64,000 nt of DNA from Aeromonas lusitana (GTDB taxonomy: Bacteria > Pseudomonadota > Gammaproteobacteria > Enterobacterales > Aeromonadaceae). The stretch covers positions 62,001 to 126,000 of the forward strand of contig NZ_PGCP01000003.1 in assembly GCF_002812985.1 (NCBI RefSeq), read 5' to 3'. The notes under the pieces are model-generated. The model saw nothing but the letters and a program-made list of their open reading frames with translations, did not search any database and was not told the DNA's origin. This document shows, piece after piece, positions 36,869 through 47,000 of this stretch (position 1 is its first letter; each line of letters begins with the position of its first letter). The position numbers were made by a program, and so were the translations under genes.

Positions 36869-38062
36869 ATGAATCAATCATTGCCGCTGTTAACGCCGCT
36901 GCGGGGCATTGCTGCCCTGATGGTGGTGCTGTTCCACGCCAGGCTGCTGCTGTTTCCCCAGTGGAAGGAGCCCATCGCCGAGGTGACACAACTCATCGAG
37001 AACGGCTACCTCTGGGTCGATCTCTTCTTCATCCTGAGCGGGCTGGTGCTGGCCCACGTCTATGGGCAGGCCTGCGCTGGCCCTAATCGCACCATCGGCT
37101 ATGGCCGCTTCCTCTGGCTGCGGCTCACCCGGGTCTACCCCCTCTACCTGCTCACCCTGTTGCTGCTGGTTGGCTGGGAGCTCTACAAGGCCCAGCATCA
37201 GATAGGCTTCTTTGCTGGCCCCCTGTTCAAGATGTGGGAGTGGGAGGGCATGCAGCCCTTCGGCTCCCCCTTCACCCCGGTGGAGGCCCTGCCGAGCGCC
37301 CTCTTGCTGTTGCAGGTGGTGACGGATCATGGCTTGACCTGGAACTTCGCCGCCTGGTCCCTGAGCGTGGAGTGGATAAGCTACCTGCTGTTCCCGCTGC
37401 TCATTCCACTCGCGCTTATCCGCAGCCGCTGGAGCCATCTCGCCCCGCTGCTGGCCTTCACGGTGCTGGCCTTCATCGTTCACCGCCAGGGCACCCTGGA
37501 TGTCACCAGCGGGGTGCTGGCGGTGGGACGCGGGGTGAGCGAGTTCGTGCTCGGCCTCTGGCTGCTGCCCAGAGTCAAGGCGAGCCGGCAGCTGCCCATG
37601 ATGGGGCAGGATCTGCCGCTCTTGCTGGCCTTTGCCCTGCCCTGGGTGCTGCTGCAATTCACCATGACGGCGCCATTGACCCTGCTGCTGATTGGCTCCT
37701 ATGTGCTGCTGATCTGGATTGCCGCGGCGCAAGGCGCGCGCCAGAGCCCGCTGCTGCGCCTGCTCGACAACCGCGTCACCAACTGGCTCGGGGATCTCTC
37801 CTACTCCCTCTATCTCTGGCACGTCCTGGTGCTGCTCACAGGTGTAGAGCTCATCCACTATCTGGCTCCCGGCCTCACCGACTGGTGGTATGCCCAGACC
37901 AACCCCTTGCTGGGGCTGCTCGCGACTCTGTTGATGCTGGTGCTGCTGCTCGGCATTTCCTGGCTGAGCTACATCGGGTTTGAGCGGCCGATGCAGCGCA
38001 GGCTGCGCCGCTGGCAGGGCGTCAAGCGACTGTGGCCACGACCAGTGAAGCAAGGGGAGTAA
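36869..38062 (+). CDS. Membrane acyltransferase (acyltransferase-3 family)
   Basis: A 397-residue integral membrane protein with about ten membrane helices, of the OafA/YrhL/NodX acyltransferase-3 family. The family histidine lies in the segment PLRGIAALMVVLFHARLL, and YLWVDLFFILSGLVLAHVYG and the arginine motif RLTRVYPLYLLTLL are typical. These enzymes move acetyl or other acyl groups to sugars or lipids at the envelope, such as O-antigen or peptidoglycan. The acceptor is not identifiable. There is no glycan cluster nearby. The gene stands alone between two identical terminators. The start ATG 36869 follows AAGGG. Confidence 0.85.
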   Translation: MNQSLPLLTPLRGIAALMVVLFHARLLLFPQWKEPIAEVTQLIENGYLWVDLFFILSGLVLAHVYGQACAGPNRTIGYGRFLWLRLTRVYPLYLLTLLLLVGWELYKAQHQIGFFAGPLFKMWEWEGMQPFGSPFTPVEALPSALLLLQVVTDHGLTWNFAAWSLSVEWISYLLFPLLIPLALIRSRWSHLAPLLAFTVLAFIVHRQGTLDVTSGVLAVGRGVSEFVLGLWLLPRVKASRQLPMMGQDLPLLLAFALPWVLLQFTMTAPLTLLLIGSYVLLIWIAAAQGARQSPLLRLLDNRVTNWLGDLSYSLYLWHVLVLLTGVELIHYLAPGLTDWWYAQTNPLLGLLATLLMLVLLLGISWLSYIGFERPMQRRLRRWQGVKRLWPRPVKQGE

Positions 38063-38095
38063 ATCGGCGTCACCGTGTTTCCCTGCGCCATACAA

Positions 38096-38127
38096 CAGGC
38101 CCGCAATCCATGCGGGCCTGTTTTTTT
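38096..38127 (+). terminator. Acyltransferase terminator, copy 2 of a repeated hairpin
   Basis: CAGGCCCGCA and TGCGGGCCTG with a 5-base loop, then seven Ts. The 30-base core 38097-38126 is identical to the rlmI terminator. Confidence 0.92.
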
Positions 38128-38143
38128 ATTGAGACTTTACACC

Positions 38144-38788
38144 TCAGTCCCGCTGGGGCGCCCCCAGGGGGAAGTAGTGACGATAGGGTCTGGCCTCATC
38201 CACCACCCGGGCGACGCTGGGGTGGGCCAGCAGGCGGGCGCGATAGGCCCGAAGCTGGGAGCAAGCCGGCGGGATCTCGTGAGCCCAGTCCGCGTAGAAG
38301 AGCGAGGGCGCGGCGGCGCAGTCGGCCAGGGTGAAGTGCTCCCCCGCCGCCCAGGTGCGCCCACGCAGGCGCTCATCGAGCCAGGGATAGATCTTGTCCA
38401 GCACGGTCCGCGCCTCGGCGACCCCGAAACCGTCGTACTCGGTCGCCGGGCGCAGCTTGTCCAGCACCACCTTCTGCATGGGGGTCATCACATAGTTGTC
38501 GAACAGCCGATCCAGCATGTGTACCTCTATGCCCGCCTCCCCCGTGGGCACCAGAGTACTGGGGCCCGGGTGCTGCAACTGCAGGTATTCGATGATGGTG
38601 CTGCTCTCGAGCAGGGTATGACCCTGATCCACCAGCACGGGGAAGCGCTTGAGGGGCCAGAGGCTGGCGAGCTCGGCCTTCACCGTCGGGGATTCCAGGT
38701 TGTGGTACTCGAAGGTGAGTGCGTTCTCATAGAGAGCTATCAACACCTTCTGGCTGTAGGACGAGAAGGGATGGGCATAGAGCTTCAT
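38144..38788 (-). CDS. Glutathione S-transferase family protein
   Basis: A 214-residue cytosolic GST. The N-terminal thioredoxin-like domain starts MKLYAHPFSSYSQKV, with a serine/tyrosine pair in the catalytic position, and has the FPVLVDQGHTLLESSTIIEYL motif (cis-proline and glutamate/serine that hold glutathione). The C-terminal helical domain follows. Substrate is not predictable. The plus-strand terminator at 38096-38127 lies just beyond its 3' end. Confidence 0.88.
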   Translation of the reverse strand: MKLYAHPFSSYSQKVLIALYENALTFEYHNLESPTVKAELASLWPLKRFPVLVDQGHTLLESSTIIEYLQLQHPGPSTLVPTGEAGIEVHMLDRLFDNYVMTPMQKVVLDKLRPATEYDGFGVAEARTVLDKIYPWLDERLRGRTWAAGEHFTLADCAAAPSLFYADWAHEIPPACSQLRAYRARLLAHPSVARVVDEARPYRHYFPLGAPQRD

Positions 38789-38894
38789 ATCACCGGATCC
38801 TTATGTTTCGTTGCGTTTATCCAATAAACAGTGCACTTCATTCATTAAATCCAATCCAGGCAGATAAATATGTCGTCAATGGTAGATCCCCCCA

Positions 38895-39347
38895 CTATCC
38901 CTGCTCCTTGAAGGCGAGCACCATGACGCCCCCGGCGATGAGGGCGATGCCGCACCATTCCCGCAGGGAGGGACGCTCTCCTAAAAACAGGACGGCGAAG
39001 ATCACCACCAGCACCAGGCTGAACTTGTCGATAGGCGCCACCTGGGCGGCGTTGCCGAGCTGCAGGGCGCGGAAATAACAGAGCCAGGAGGCCCCGGTGG
39101 CGAGCCCGGAGAGGCCGAGGAACAGCCAGCTGTGGCCGGAGAGCGCCAGCGGATTGCTCCACTGACGGGTGCCAGCCACATAGAGGCAGAGCAGCACGAA
39201 GACGATGGCGGTGCGGATCAGGGTCGCCAGATCCGAGTTGATCTGCGCCACGCCGAGCTTGGCGAAGATGGCGGTCAGGGCGGCGAACAGGGCCGACAGC
39301 AGGGCCCAGCCAAACCAGTTCAGGGTCGAAAACAGCGAGCTGCTCAT
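38895..39347 (-). CDS. Half-size EamA-family membrane protein
   Basis: A 150-residue protein with five predicted membrane segments forming one EamA repeat (about residues 8-147). Most drug/metabolite transporters of this superfamily have two repeats in about 300 residues; this one must act as a dimer, as known for other single-repeat members. The segments LATLIRTAIVF, SGLATGASWLCYFRALQLG and APIDKFSLVLV are typical of this branch. The substrate is unknown. ATG 39347 follows AAGG at the right distance. Confidence 0.82.
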   Translation of the reverse strand: MSSSLFSTLNWFGWALLSALFAALTAIFAKLGVAQINSDLATLIRTAIVFVLLCLYVAGTRQWSNPLALSGHSWLFLGLSGLATGASWLCYFRALQLGNAAQVAPIDKFSLVLVVIFAVLFLGERPSLREWCGIALIAGGVMVLAFKEQG

Positions 39348-39702
39348 GTTGTTGCCTTGCAATACCAGGGTGAGCTAGTTGTAGCAGAGCCTGAGCAGGA
39401 CGGGATCCCCCTCGTCACAGGGGTGTGCAGCTCGGCCCATCTTGCCCCTAGCGTCACCTTCCAGCCCAATCACCACCGTAATTGCGGGTCGGATCCCTCA
39501 CCCTCTTTGTGGCATAATGCCCCGTCCCGTGGCCTTGGGTGGCACTGTGTGGGCCAGCTCCCACTGCGGCGCACCTTGCCTGCCCGCCATGCCACCCAGG
39601 CTCATCCGTTTTCTGCGCTTATCCGCACTGTGACTACCCGCAATGCGATGGCCGCACCCATATAGAACCGCTTCACGCGAGCGTGAACCAAGAGGGGTCA
39701 AT
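39348..39702. other. Intergenic region upstream of selD
   Basis: A 355-base divergent gap between the EamA gene and selD. It should hold both promoters. I see no clear operator, riboswitch or extra gene. Confidence 0.45.
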
Positions 39703-40740
39703 ATGTCTTCCATTCGTCTCACCCAATACAGCCACGGCGCTGGCTGCGGCTGCAAAATCTCCCCCAAGGTGCTCGACACCATTCTCAAGAGCCAGATCCC
39801 GGGGTTTGACGACCCGACCCTCATCGTCGGCAACAGCAGCAAGGATGACGCCGCCGTGGTCGACATCGGCAACGGTCAGGGCATCGTCTCCACCACCGAC
39901 TTCTTCATGCCCATCGTCGACGATCCCTTCACCTTTGGCCGCATCGCCGCCACCAACGCCATCAGCGACATCTATGCCATGGGCGGCAAGCCCATCGTCG
40001 CCATCGCCATCCTGGGCTGGCCCATCAACACCCTGGCGCCGGAAGTGGCCCAGCAGGTGATCGACGGCGGCCGTCAGGTATGCCACGAGGCAGGGATCTC
40101 GCTCGCCGGTGGTCACAGCATCGATGCCCCCGAGCCCATTTTCGGCCTGGCGGTGACCGGCATAGTGCCGCTCGATGCCATCAAGCAGAACGACACCGCC
40201 CAGGCTGGCGATGTGCTCTACCTGACCAAGCCGCTTGGCATCGGCATCCTCACCACGGCCCAGAAGAAGGGCAAGCTCAAGCCAGAGCACGAGCAGCTGG
40301 CCCCCGAGGCCATGTGCACCCTCAACAAGATTGGCCAGCGCTTCGCCGCGCTCAAGGGCGTGCACGCCATGACCGATGTCACCGGCTTTGGTCTGGCCGG
40401 CCATCTGCTGGAGATGTGCGAAGGCTCCAGGCTCTCTGCCCGCCTCGATTTCACTGCCCTGCCGCTCTTGCCCGAGGTGGATCACTATCTCGCCGAGGGC
40501 TGTGTGCCGGGCGGCACCCTGCGCAATCACGACTCCTACGGCCACAAGCTCGATGCCATGGATGATCGCACCCGCAACATCCTGTGCGACCCCCAGACCA
40601 GCGGCGGCCTACTGGTGGCGGTGGGCAAAGAGAGCGAAGCCGAGCTGCTGAGCATTGCCCGCGAGGCCGGCCTCTCCCTCTCCCCCCTCGGGCGGATGCA
40701 GCCGCTGGTGGGTGAGCGCTTTATCGAGGTTGTCCAATGA
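39703..40740 (+). CDS. selD: Selenide, water dikinase (selenophosphate synthetase)
   Basis: A 345-residue enzyme that makes selenophosphate from selenide and ATP. The N-terminal motif [11 protein letters not shown] has cysteine (C15) where some organisms have selenocysteine. The segments [24 protein letters not shown] and [15 protein letters not shown] are conserved. Start ATG 39703 follows AGGGG at seven bases; the frame is open 20 codons earlier. Its stop overlaps the mnmH start by four bases (ATGA). Selenophosphate feeds both selenocysteine formation and the tRNA selenation carried out by the next gene. Confidence 0.96.
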   Translation: MSSIRLTQYSHGAGCGCKISPKVLDTILKSQIPGFDDPTLIVGNSSKDDAAVVDIGNGQGIVSTTDFFMPIVDDPFTFGRIAATNAISDIYAMGGKPIVAIAILGWPINTLAPEVAQQVIDGGRQVCHEAGISLAGGHSIDAPEPIFGLAVTGIVPLDAIKQNDTAQAGDVLYLTKPLGIGILTTAQKKGKLKPEHEQLAPEAMCTLNKIGQRFAALKGVHAMTDVTGFGLAGHLLEMCEGSRLSARLDFTALPLLPEVDHYLAEGCVPGGTLRNHDSYGHKLDAMDDRTRNILCDPQTSGGLLVAVGKESEAELLSIAREAGLSLSPLGRMQPLVGERFIEVVQ

Positions 40741-41867
40741 GTGCGTTGCCCCAGGCGACGGATCTGGCCCGCATCTTCCTGGAAGATGTGCCGCTTATCG
40801 ACCTGCGCGCCCCCATCGAGTTCAAGGACGGCGCCTTCCCCAGCGCCATCAACCTGCCGCTGATGACGGACGGGGAGCGCGCCCAGGTGGGCACCTGCTT
40901 CAAGCAGCAGGGTCAGGCCGCGGCCATCGCCCTCGGCCATCAGCTGGTGGGCGGCGATGTGCGCGCCGAACGTATGGAAGGCTGGCTGGCACACCTGCGC
41001 CAGCAGCCCGATGCCCTGCTCTACTGCTTTCGGGGCGGCCTGCGCTCCCAGACGGTGCAGCAGTGGCTGGCTGATGCCGGCGTCACCCGTCCACGGGTGG
41101 CTGGCGGCTACAAGGAGCTGCGCCGCTTCCTCATGGATACTCAAGACAAAGCCTCGGCCGAGTGTCACTGGACCGTGCTGACCGGCATGACGGGCTCCGG
41201 CAAGACCCACATGCTGGAGCAGGTTGCCCAGGCGGTGGATCTGGAGGGGCACGCTCATCACAGGGGCTCTTCCTTCGGCCAGCTGCCGGGTGGCCAGCCC
41301 AGCAACATCAACTTCGAGAACAAGCTCACCATCGAGCTGCTCAAGCGCCGTCACCTTGGTGAATCCGCCTTCGTGGTGGAAGACGAGAGCCGCCTCATCG
41401 GCCGTTGCGCCCTGCCACTGAACCTCTATGAGGCCATGTGCCAGGCGCCGCTGGTGGTGGTGGACGTGCCGCAAGAAGAGCGTGCCGAGCAGATCCGCAT
41501 CGATTACGTGCAAGATCTCTGGCAGCGCTATCAGGAGATGTACGGCGCCGAGGAAGGCTGGCCGCTGTTTGCCGCCTACCTGACCGAGGCCCTGGCGCGC
41601 CTCAAGCGCCGCCTGGGGGATAAAGATCACCGGGAGCTGGATGCCCTGATGCAGGCCGCCCTCGCCGAGCAGGCCAGAAGCGGCAATACCGAGCTGCACC
41701 TGGCCTGGATCCGCCTCTTGCTGACCCGTTACTACGATCCCATGTACCTCTATCAGCTTGACAACAAGCGCGAGCGCGTGCATTTCAGGGGCGACAAGCA
41801 GGCCTGCCTCGCCTTTTTTGCAGAACAACACGCTAACAAGGCCAACCAGAAGAGTTCGACATGCTGA
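40737..41867 (+). CDS. mnmH: tRNA 2-selenouridine synthase
   Basis: A 376-residue protein of the SelU/YbbB/MnmH family. A rhodanese domain (about 1-130, with the active-site cysteine in [10 protein letters not shown]) is fused to a P-loop domain ([11 protein letters not shown], about residue 150). It replaces the sulfur of mnm5s2U34 in tRNA by selenium through a geranylated intermediate, using selenophosphate from SelD. It overlaps selD by four bases and the following hydrolase gene by seven, so all three are likely translated together. Confidence 0.94.
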   Translation: MSALPQATDLARIFLEDVPLIDLRAPIEFKDGAFPSAINLPLMTDGERAQVGTCFKQQGQAAAIALGHQLVGGDVRAERMEGWLAHLRQQPDALLYCFRGGLRSQTVQQWLADAGVTRPRVAGGYKELRRFLMDTQDKASAECHWTVLTGMTGSGKTHMLEQVAQAVDLEGHAHHRGSSFGQLPGGQPSNINFENKLTIELLKRRHLGESAFVVEDESRLIGRCALPLNLYEAMCQAPLVVVDVPQEERAEQIRIDYVQDLWQRYQEMYGAEEGWPLFAAYLTEALARLKRRLGDKDHRELDALMQAALAEQARSGNTELHLAWIRLLLTRYYDPMYLYQLDNKRERVHFRGDKQACLAFFAEQHANKANQKSSTC

Positions 41868-42505
41868 AATTTGAGATTATTCCGGTCACTCCCTTTGCCC
41901 AGAACTGCTCCCTCATCTGGTGTGACGAGACTCGCCAGGCGGCGCTGATAGACCCGGGCGGCGAGGCAGACAAGCTGCTGGCCGCCATCGCGCGGCGCGA
42001 GCTGGTGTTATCAAAGATCCTGCTGACCCACGGTCATCTGGATCACGTAGGGGCCGCCAACCAGCTGCGCGAGCAGACCGGCGTGCGCATCACGGGCCCC
42101 CACCAGGAAGATGCCTTCTGGCTCGACATGCTGCCCAAGCAGAGCCAGATGTTTGGCTTCCCCCACACCCCGGCCTTCACCCCGGATGCCTGGTTGGCGC
42201 AGGGAGACAAGGTGATGCTCGGTAACTGCGAGCTGGAGGTCTATTTCTGCCCCGGCCACACCCCGGGCCACGTGATCCTGCTGAGCCAAGCCGAGCGCCT
42301 CGCCTGGGTCGGTGACGTCTTGTTTGCCGGCGGCATAGGTCGCACCGACTTTCCTCGCGGCGATCACGCCACCCTCATTCGCTCGATCACCGAGACCCTG
42401 TTGCCCCTTGGGGATGACATCGTCTTCATCCCGGGCCACGGCCCCAGTTCGACCTTCGGCCATGAGCGGGTGAGCAACCCCTATCTCACCCAGCCCATCT
42501 GGTAG
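41861..42505 (+). CDS. Metallo-beta-lactamase fold hydrolase (YcbL-like)
   Basis: A 214-residue glyoxalase II-like hydrolase with the zinc motif [10 protein letters not shown] (HxHxDH), the further ligand in CPGHTPGHV, and [18 protein letters not shown] and FIPGHGPSS. YcbL proteins hydrolyse small thioesters with low known specificity. Here it overlaps mnmH by seven bases and is closed by a terminator, so it is part of the selenium operon. A role with selenium or thiol metabolites is inferred from this position only. Confidence 0.88.
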   Translation: MLKFEIIPVTPFAQNCSLIWCDETRQAALIDPGGEADKLLAAIARRELVLSKILLTHGHLDHVGAANQLREQTGVRITGPHQEDAFWLDMLPKQSQMFGFPHTPAFTPDAWLAQGDKVMLGNCELEVYFCPGHTPGHVILLSQAERLAWVGDVLFAGGIGRTDFPRGDHATLIRSITETLLPLGDDIVFIPGHGPSSTFGHERVSNPYLTQPIW

Positions 42506-42512
42506 AGAAACA

Positions 42513-42544
42513 AGAAGGGCGACCCTGGGGTCGCCCTTCTTTTT
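42513..42544 (+). terminator. Terminator of the selD operon
   Basis: A 13-bp stem (AGAAGGGCGACCC and complement) with a 2-base loop and Ts. Confidence 0.92.
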
Positions 42545-42623
42545 GCCCAGACCTATTTAACTCACGCCTGTTTTGATCCGGCCAAATGACGAAGCTTGCC
42601 ATCCACGCTGAGGGCCAGAATGC

Positions 42624-42651
42624 AAAAAGCCACTCCGAGGAGTGGCTTTTT
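42624..42651. terminator. rplY terminator
   Basis: AAAAAGCCACTCC and its complement make a 13-bp stem with a 2-base loop, with A/T runs on both sides. It lies 20 bases after the rplY stop. Confidence 0.88.
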
Positions 42652-42671
42652 ATTCAACCGAACCGACGCGA

Positions 42672-42959
42672 TTAGACGCGAACGAAGTCCAGGTGAACCA
42701 GCTTGTAACGTACCGGGTGACGCTGGATAGCCTTCACTTTGACGTTAACTTCTTCACCGTTGATGACGATGGTCAGCACGGATTCGTAGAATTCCGGCTT
42801 CTCTTGAGCCAGAACGATCTTCTTGTGGTCCAGGGTGATGGACACGGCTTCTTTGCCTGCACCGTAAACGATGGCAGGAACTTGGTCAGCATGACGCAGG
42901 CGGCGGCTCGCACCTTTCCCCAGGTCAGAACGGACTTCAGCTTGGAATACGAAAGACAT
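42672..42959 (-). CDS. rplY: 50S ribosomal protein L25 (5S rRNA binding)
   Basis: A 95-residue protein, the short gammaproteobacterial form of L25 without the CTC C-terminal extension (E. coli 94 residues). The start [25 protein letters not shown] and the segment [12 protein letters not shown] are diagnostic, as is the end [15 protein letters not shown]. It binds 5S rRNA in the large subunit. ATG 42959 is the family start; 18 extra codons upstream are not used. Flanked by terminators, it is a single-gene unit. Confidence 0.96.
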   Translation of the reverse strand: MSFVFQAEVRSDLGKGASRRLRHADQVPAIVYGAGKEAVSITLDHKKIVLAQEKPEFYESVLTIVINGEEVNVKVKAIQRHPVRYKLVHLDFVRV

Positions 42960-43133
42960 AGTAGTTATCTCTTTTAAGATGAATGTATGGTGTTGACTGC
43001 GACCGGTCAGCACCTCGCAAAACGAGCGCGAATACTAGCATGGGGCCTTGGTGGATACAAGCCGTGTGCCGCGATCCCCCCAATCCCTCGCCGCATCAGC
43101 CCATTGGCACTGTCGAGGCGATGAACACAACGG

Positions 43134-43997
43134 CTAGCGCCCCTGCTCCAGGCGGGCAAATTGCTGCTGACGCTGGGCCGGGCTCATGGCATCGAACTGG
43201 GCCAGGGTCTCGGCCCGCGGGCAGTAGAGGCTCTGGCCGGTGCGCACCTTGATCCCCTTGCCCATACTGGTGCGATTCTCCTCCACCAGCGCCAGCAGAT
43301 AGCTGTAGGTATCCGCCCCGTTCGCCCCCTGCGATACCAGGGCGCTGGCGATGCGCCAGAGCGTCTCCCCCGCCGCCACCTGATGGCAGATCTGGGGACC
43401 TCCCGCCGCCGGAGCCGACAGGGTCAGGGTCGTCTGCTCCTGCGCACGCGCGGCAGCCAGTTGCACCTTGCCGGAGTCTATCTGGGCGGGCGCGGTCGGC
43501 ACCGGTTCTGCCCGCGAAGGCATCCCAATCGCGCGCTGGCGCACCAGGCTGGCCAGCAAGGGCTCGGCTGCCGGTAACCGGCTACCAACCCCATTGAAGC
43601 GGGGCAAGGAGAACTCGGCAATAAAGGGGGATAAATCCCCATCGACCAGGGGCGACGCGACCTGGACGGCCGGGCTGGCGCCTTGGTGATGCGCCATGCC
43701 ATAGGCCATCTCGTCGATGCGCTTGAGGCGCGCCAGATAGGCCTTGGAGAGCTCGGCCTCCCCCTCGAACAAGTCAAACGGGGGCACCAGGCGGGCGGGG
43801 AAGAGGATCTGCCAATGGCCGTTTTTCTTCTTCTGCTCCAGCGGCGGGAACTGGTTGCCCCGCCACGCCACGAAGATGGGAGGCACGGCCCTGTGCACCG
43901 GATAATACTCCGGATTGAGCTGCACCCAGGTTTGTTCCGCGATGGGCTGATAGCCGCTGATGTTGACCAGCGCCACCCCTAACCAGACTCCCAGCAT
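43134..43997 (-). CDS. Envelope protein with a C-terminal LysM-like domain
   Basis: A 287-residue protein starting with a short hydrophobic stretch (MLGVWLGVALVNISG) that may be a weak signal or anchor. The N-terminal half has no known fold. The C-terminal third (about 200-285) has the pattern of a FimV-type LysM domain: QVAAGETLWRIASALV, LLALVEENRTSMGKGIKVRTGQSLYCP, then MSPAQRQQQF. LysM domains bind peptidoglycan. It lies just downstream of hrpA on the same strand after an 83-base gap. Function is unknown; a role at the cell wall or in polar organisation is inferred from the domain. Confidence 0.65.
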   Translation of the reverse strand: MLGVWLGVALVNISGYQPIAEQTWVQLNPEYYPVHRAVPPIFVAWRGNQFPPLEQKKKNGHWQILFPARLVPPFDLFEGEAELSKAYLARLKRIDEMAYGMAHHQGASPAVQVASPLVDGDLSPFIAEFSLPRFNGVGSRLPAAEPLLASLVRQRAIGMPSRAEPVPTAPAQIDSGKVQLAAARAQEQTTLTLSAPAAGGPQICHQVAAGETLWRIASALVSQGANGADTYSYLLALVEENRTSMGKGIKVRTGQSLYCPRAETLAQFDAMSPAQRQQQFARLEQGR

Positions 43998-44080
43998 CCT
44001 ATGCCCTCCTGATCCCCTCGTTCACCGACCCCATCCCGTGACGCCTCACACAATGGTTCAGAAAACAGACACATAGCAGC

Positions 44081-47000
44081 TTAGCACTGAGCAATCGCAT
44101 TGAGCACCCGTTTATCGGAAACCGGATAGGGCGTCCCCAGCTGCTGGGCGAAGAACGACACCCTCAGCTCCTCTATCATCCAGCGGATATTGGCCACCTC
44201 GACCGGGATCAGCTGGGATTTGGGGATCTTGGCGAGCAGCGCCTTGTAATCGGCCTCCACGCTGTGCACCTTGAGCATGTAGACCCTGTCCCGGTTCGGA
44301 TCGATGGCGAGCTTCTCAAGCCGCCGCTCGATGGCGCGCAGGTAGCGCAGCAAATCAGGCAGGCGCTGCCAGCCGGTCTCGGTGACGAAGCCCTTGTGAA
44401 TGAGATTGCCGAGCTGCTGCTGGATGTCCGACATGGCAAAGGCGGTATCGAGCTGCATCTTGCCCTTGAGCCGCTTCTTGATCTCATGGGAGAGGGTCAG
44501 CACTGCCTCCACCTGCTTGGCCACCTCGACCACCGCATCGTTGAGCTCGGCGCGCACGAACTCCTTGAGCGCCTCGAAACCCGCCTCGTCCCAGGCCAGG
44601 CCGCCATGCTGCTCGATGAGCTTGTCACAGCCACAGGCGATGCAGTCATCGATGAGATCGCTCACCTTGCCAAAGGGGTTGAAGTAGAGACCGAGCTTGG
44701 CCTTGTTCGGCAGCTTCTCCTGCAGGTACTTGATGGGCGATGGTACCCCCAGCAAGATGAGGCGTCGCTGACCCGCCCACATCAGCTGCTGCTGGACCAC
44801 AGGGCTCTCCACCAGCTGGATGGCGACCGAATCCTTCTGATCGATCAGGGCTGGATAGGCCTTCACCTCGAAGCCGGCGCGCTTCTGGCTGTACTCCTTG
44901 GGCAACTCACCAAAGCTCCACAGGGTGAGGCCGGACTGCTCTATGTCGTCGTCCGCTACCTGGGACAGGGTCTCCTGCACCTTGCCACGCAAGGATTCTT
45001 TCAGCGCCTCCAGATCCTTGCCCTCCGCCACCTTCTTGTGTTTGTCATCCACGACTCTGAAGGTGAGTTTCAGGTGATCGGGCACAGCTGACCAATCCCA
45101 GGACTCGCGGGGTACTGTCACCCCTGTCATGCGGCGCAGCTGGCGCTCCATCTCATCCAGCAGCGGCCCCTGCTCCGGGCTGATGCTGGCGAGCAGGGCG
45201 TCGGCATAGTTCGGCGCCGGCACGAAGTTCTTGCGCATGGGCTTGGGCATGGACTTGATAAGGGCCACCAAGAGCTCGTGACGCAGTCCCGGGATCAGCC
45301 ACTCGAAACCCTTCACCTCCACCTGGTTGAGCAGCGGCAGCGGGATATGCAGGGTGACGCCATCGGCCGCCTCCCCCGGTTCGAACTGGTAGCTGAGCTT
45401 TAACTTGAGCCGCCCCTGCTGCCAGAAGTTCGGGTAGTCGAGATCGCTGATGTGGGCCGCATCCCCCTTCATCAGCATCTCTTTCTCGAAGTTCAGCAGA
45501 TCAGGATCCTGCTTCTGCGCCTCCTTCCACCACTTGTCGAAGTGACGGGCCGAGATGACCTCTTCCGGCAAGCGGGCGTCATAGAAGCGGAACAAGTCCT
45601 CGTCATCCACCAGGATGTCGCGCCGCCGCGACTTGTGCTCCAGCGCCTCCACCTCGGCCAAGAGCTTGCGGTTCTCGCCAAAGAAGCGGTGACGGGTCTC
45701 GAAATCTCCCTCCACCAGGGCACGGCGGATAAACAGCTCACGGCACTGGGCGGGATCGATGCGACTGAAGTTGATGAGCCGCTCGTTGACCAAAGTCAGG
45801 CCGTAGAGGGTCACCTTCTCCTTGGCCATGACGGCGCCATTTTTCTTCGACCAGTGGGGGTCGCTGTGATGCAGCTTGATGAGATGCCCCGCCAGCGGCT
45901 CCACCCACTCGGGTTCAATCTTGCCGTTGATGCGGGCGTAGAGGCGTGAGGTCTCCACCAGCTCGGCGGCCATCACCCATTTCGGCGGCTTCTTGAACAG
46001 GCCGGAGGCCGGGAACAGGTGGAAGCGGCCGTTGCGGGCACCGAGGAACTCGGGCTTCTCCAAATCCTTGTTGCCGATATGGCTCAAGAGGCCGGTCAAC
46101 AGGGCACAGTGCACCGTCTTGAAGTCGGCGGGCTCCGAATTGGTTTTAAAGCCGAGCTCTTTCACCGTCTGGCGCAGCTGGAAGTGGATGTCCTGCCACT
46201 CGCGTACCCGCAGGTAGGAGAGAAACTCCTTCTGACACAGGCGGCGGAACGGGTTGCTGCCCAGCAGATCCTGCTGCTCTTTGAGGTAATTCCAGAGGTT
46301 TACGAAGGCGAGGAAGTCGGAATCCTTGTCTTCGAAGCGTCTGTGCTGCTCGTCGGCAGCTTGTTTCTTCTCCATGGGGCGCTCGCGGGGATCCTGAATG
46401 CTCAGACCCGCTGTGATCACCATGACTTCGCTCAGACAGCCGGTTTGCGCCGCCGTGATCACCATCTTCGCAAGACGCGGATCAAGGGGAATGCGCGACA
46501 GCTGGCGGCCGCTCTCGGTCAGTTGCAACCTGGGCTCCTGTTCGCCAGCGCCACTCTGATCACGGGAAGGCAACTCCTTGACCGCTTCCAATTCTTTCAG
46601 CAGGGTCAGGCCATCCTTGATGTGACGGGATTCGGGCGGCTCGACGAAGGGGAAGGCCTCCATGTTGCCAAGGCCGAGCGCCAGCATCTGCAAGATGACC
46701 GAGGCCAGGTTGGTGCGCAGGATCTCGGGATCCGTGAAGGCCGGGCGATTGTTGAAATCCTCCTCCGAATAGAGGCGGATACAGATACCGTCCGCCACAC
46801 GGCCGCAACGACCCTTGCGCTGGTTCGCGCTGGCCTGGGAAACGGGCTCGATGGGCAGGCGCTGCACCTTGGTGCGCCAGGAGTAGCGGCTGATGCGGGC
46901 GGTACCGGGATCAATCACATAGCGGATACCTGGCACCGTGAGGGAGGTTTCCGCCACGTTGGTGGCCAGCACGATGCGCCGCCCCGCGTGTTGCTGGAAT

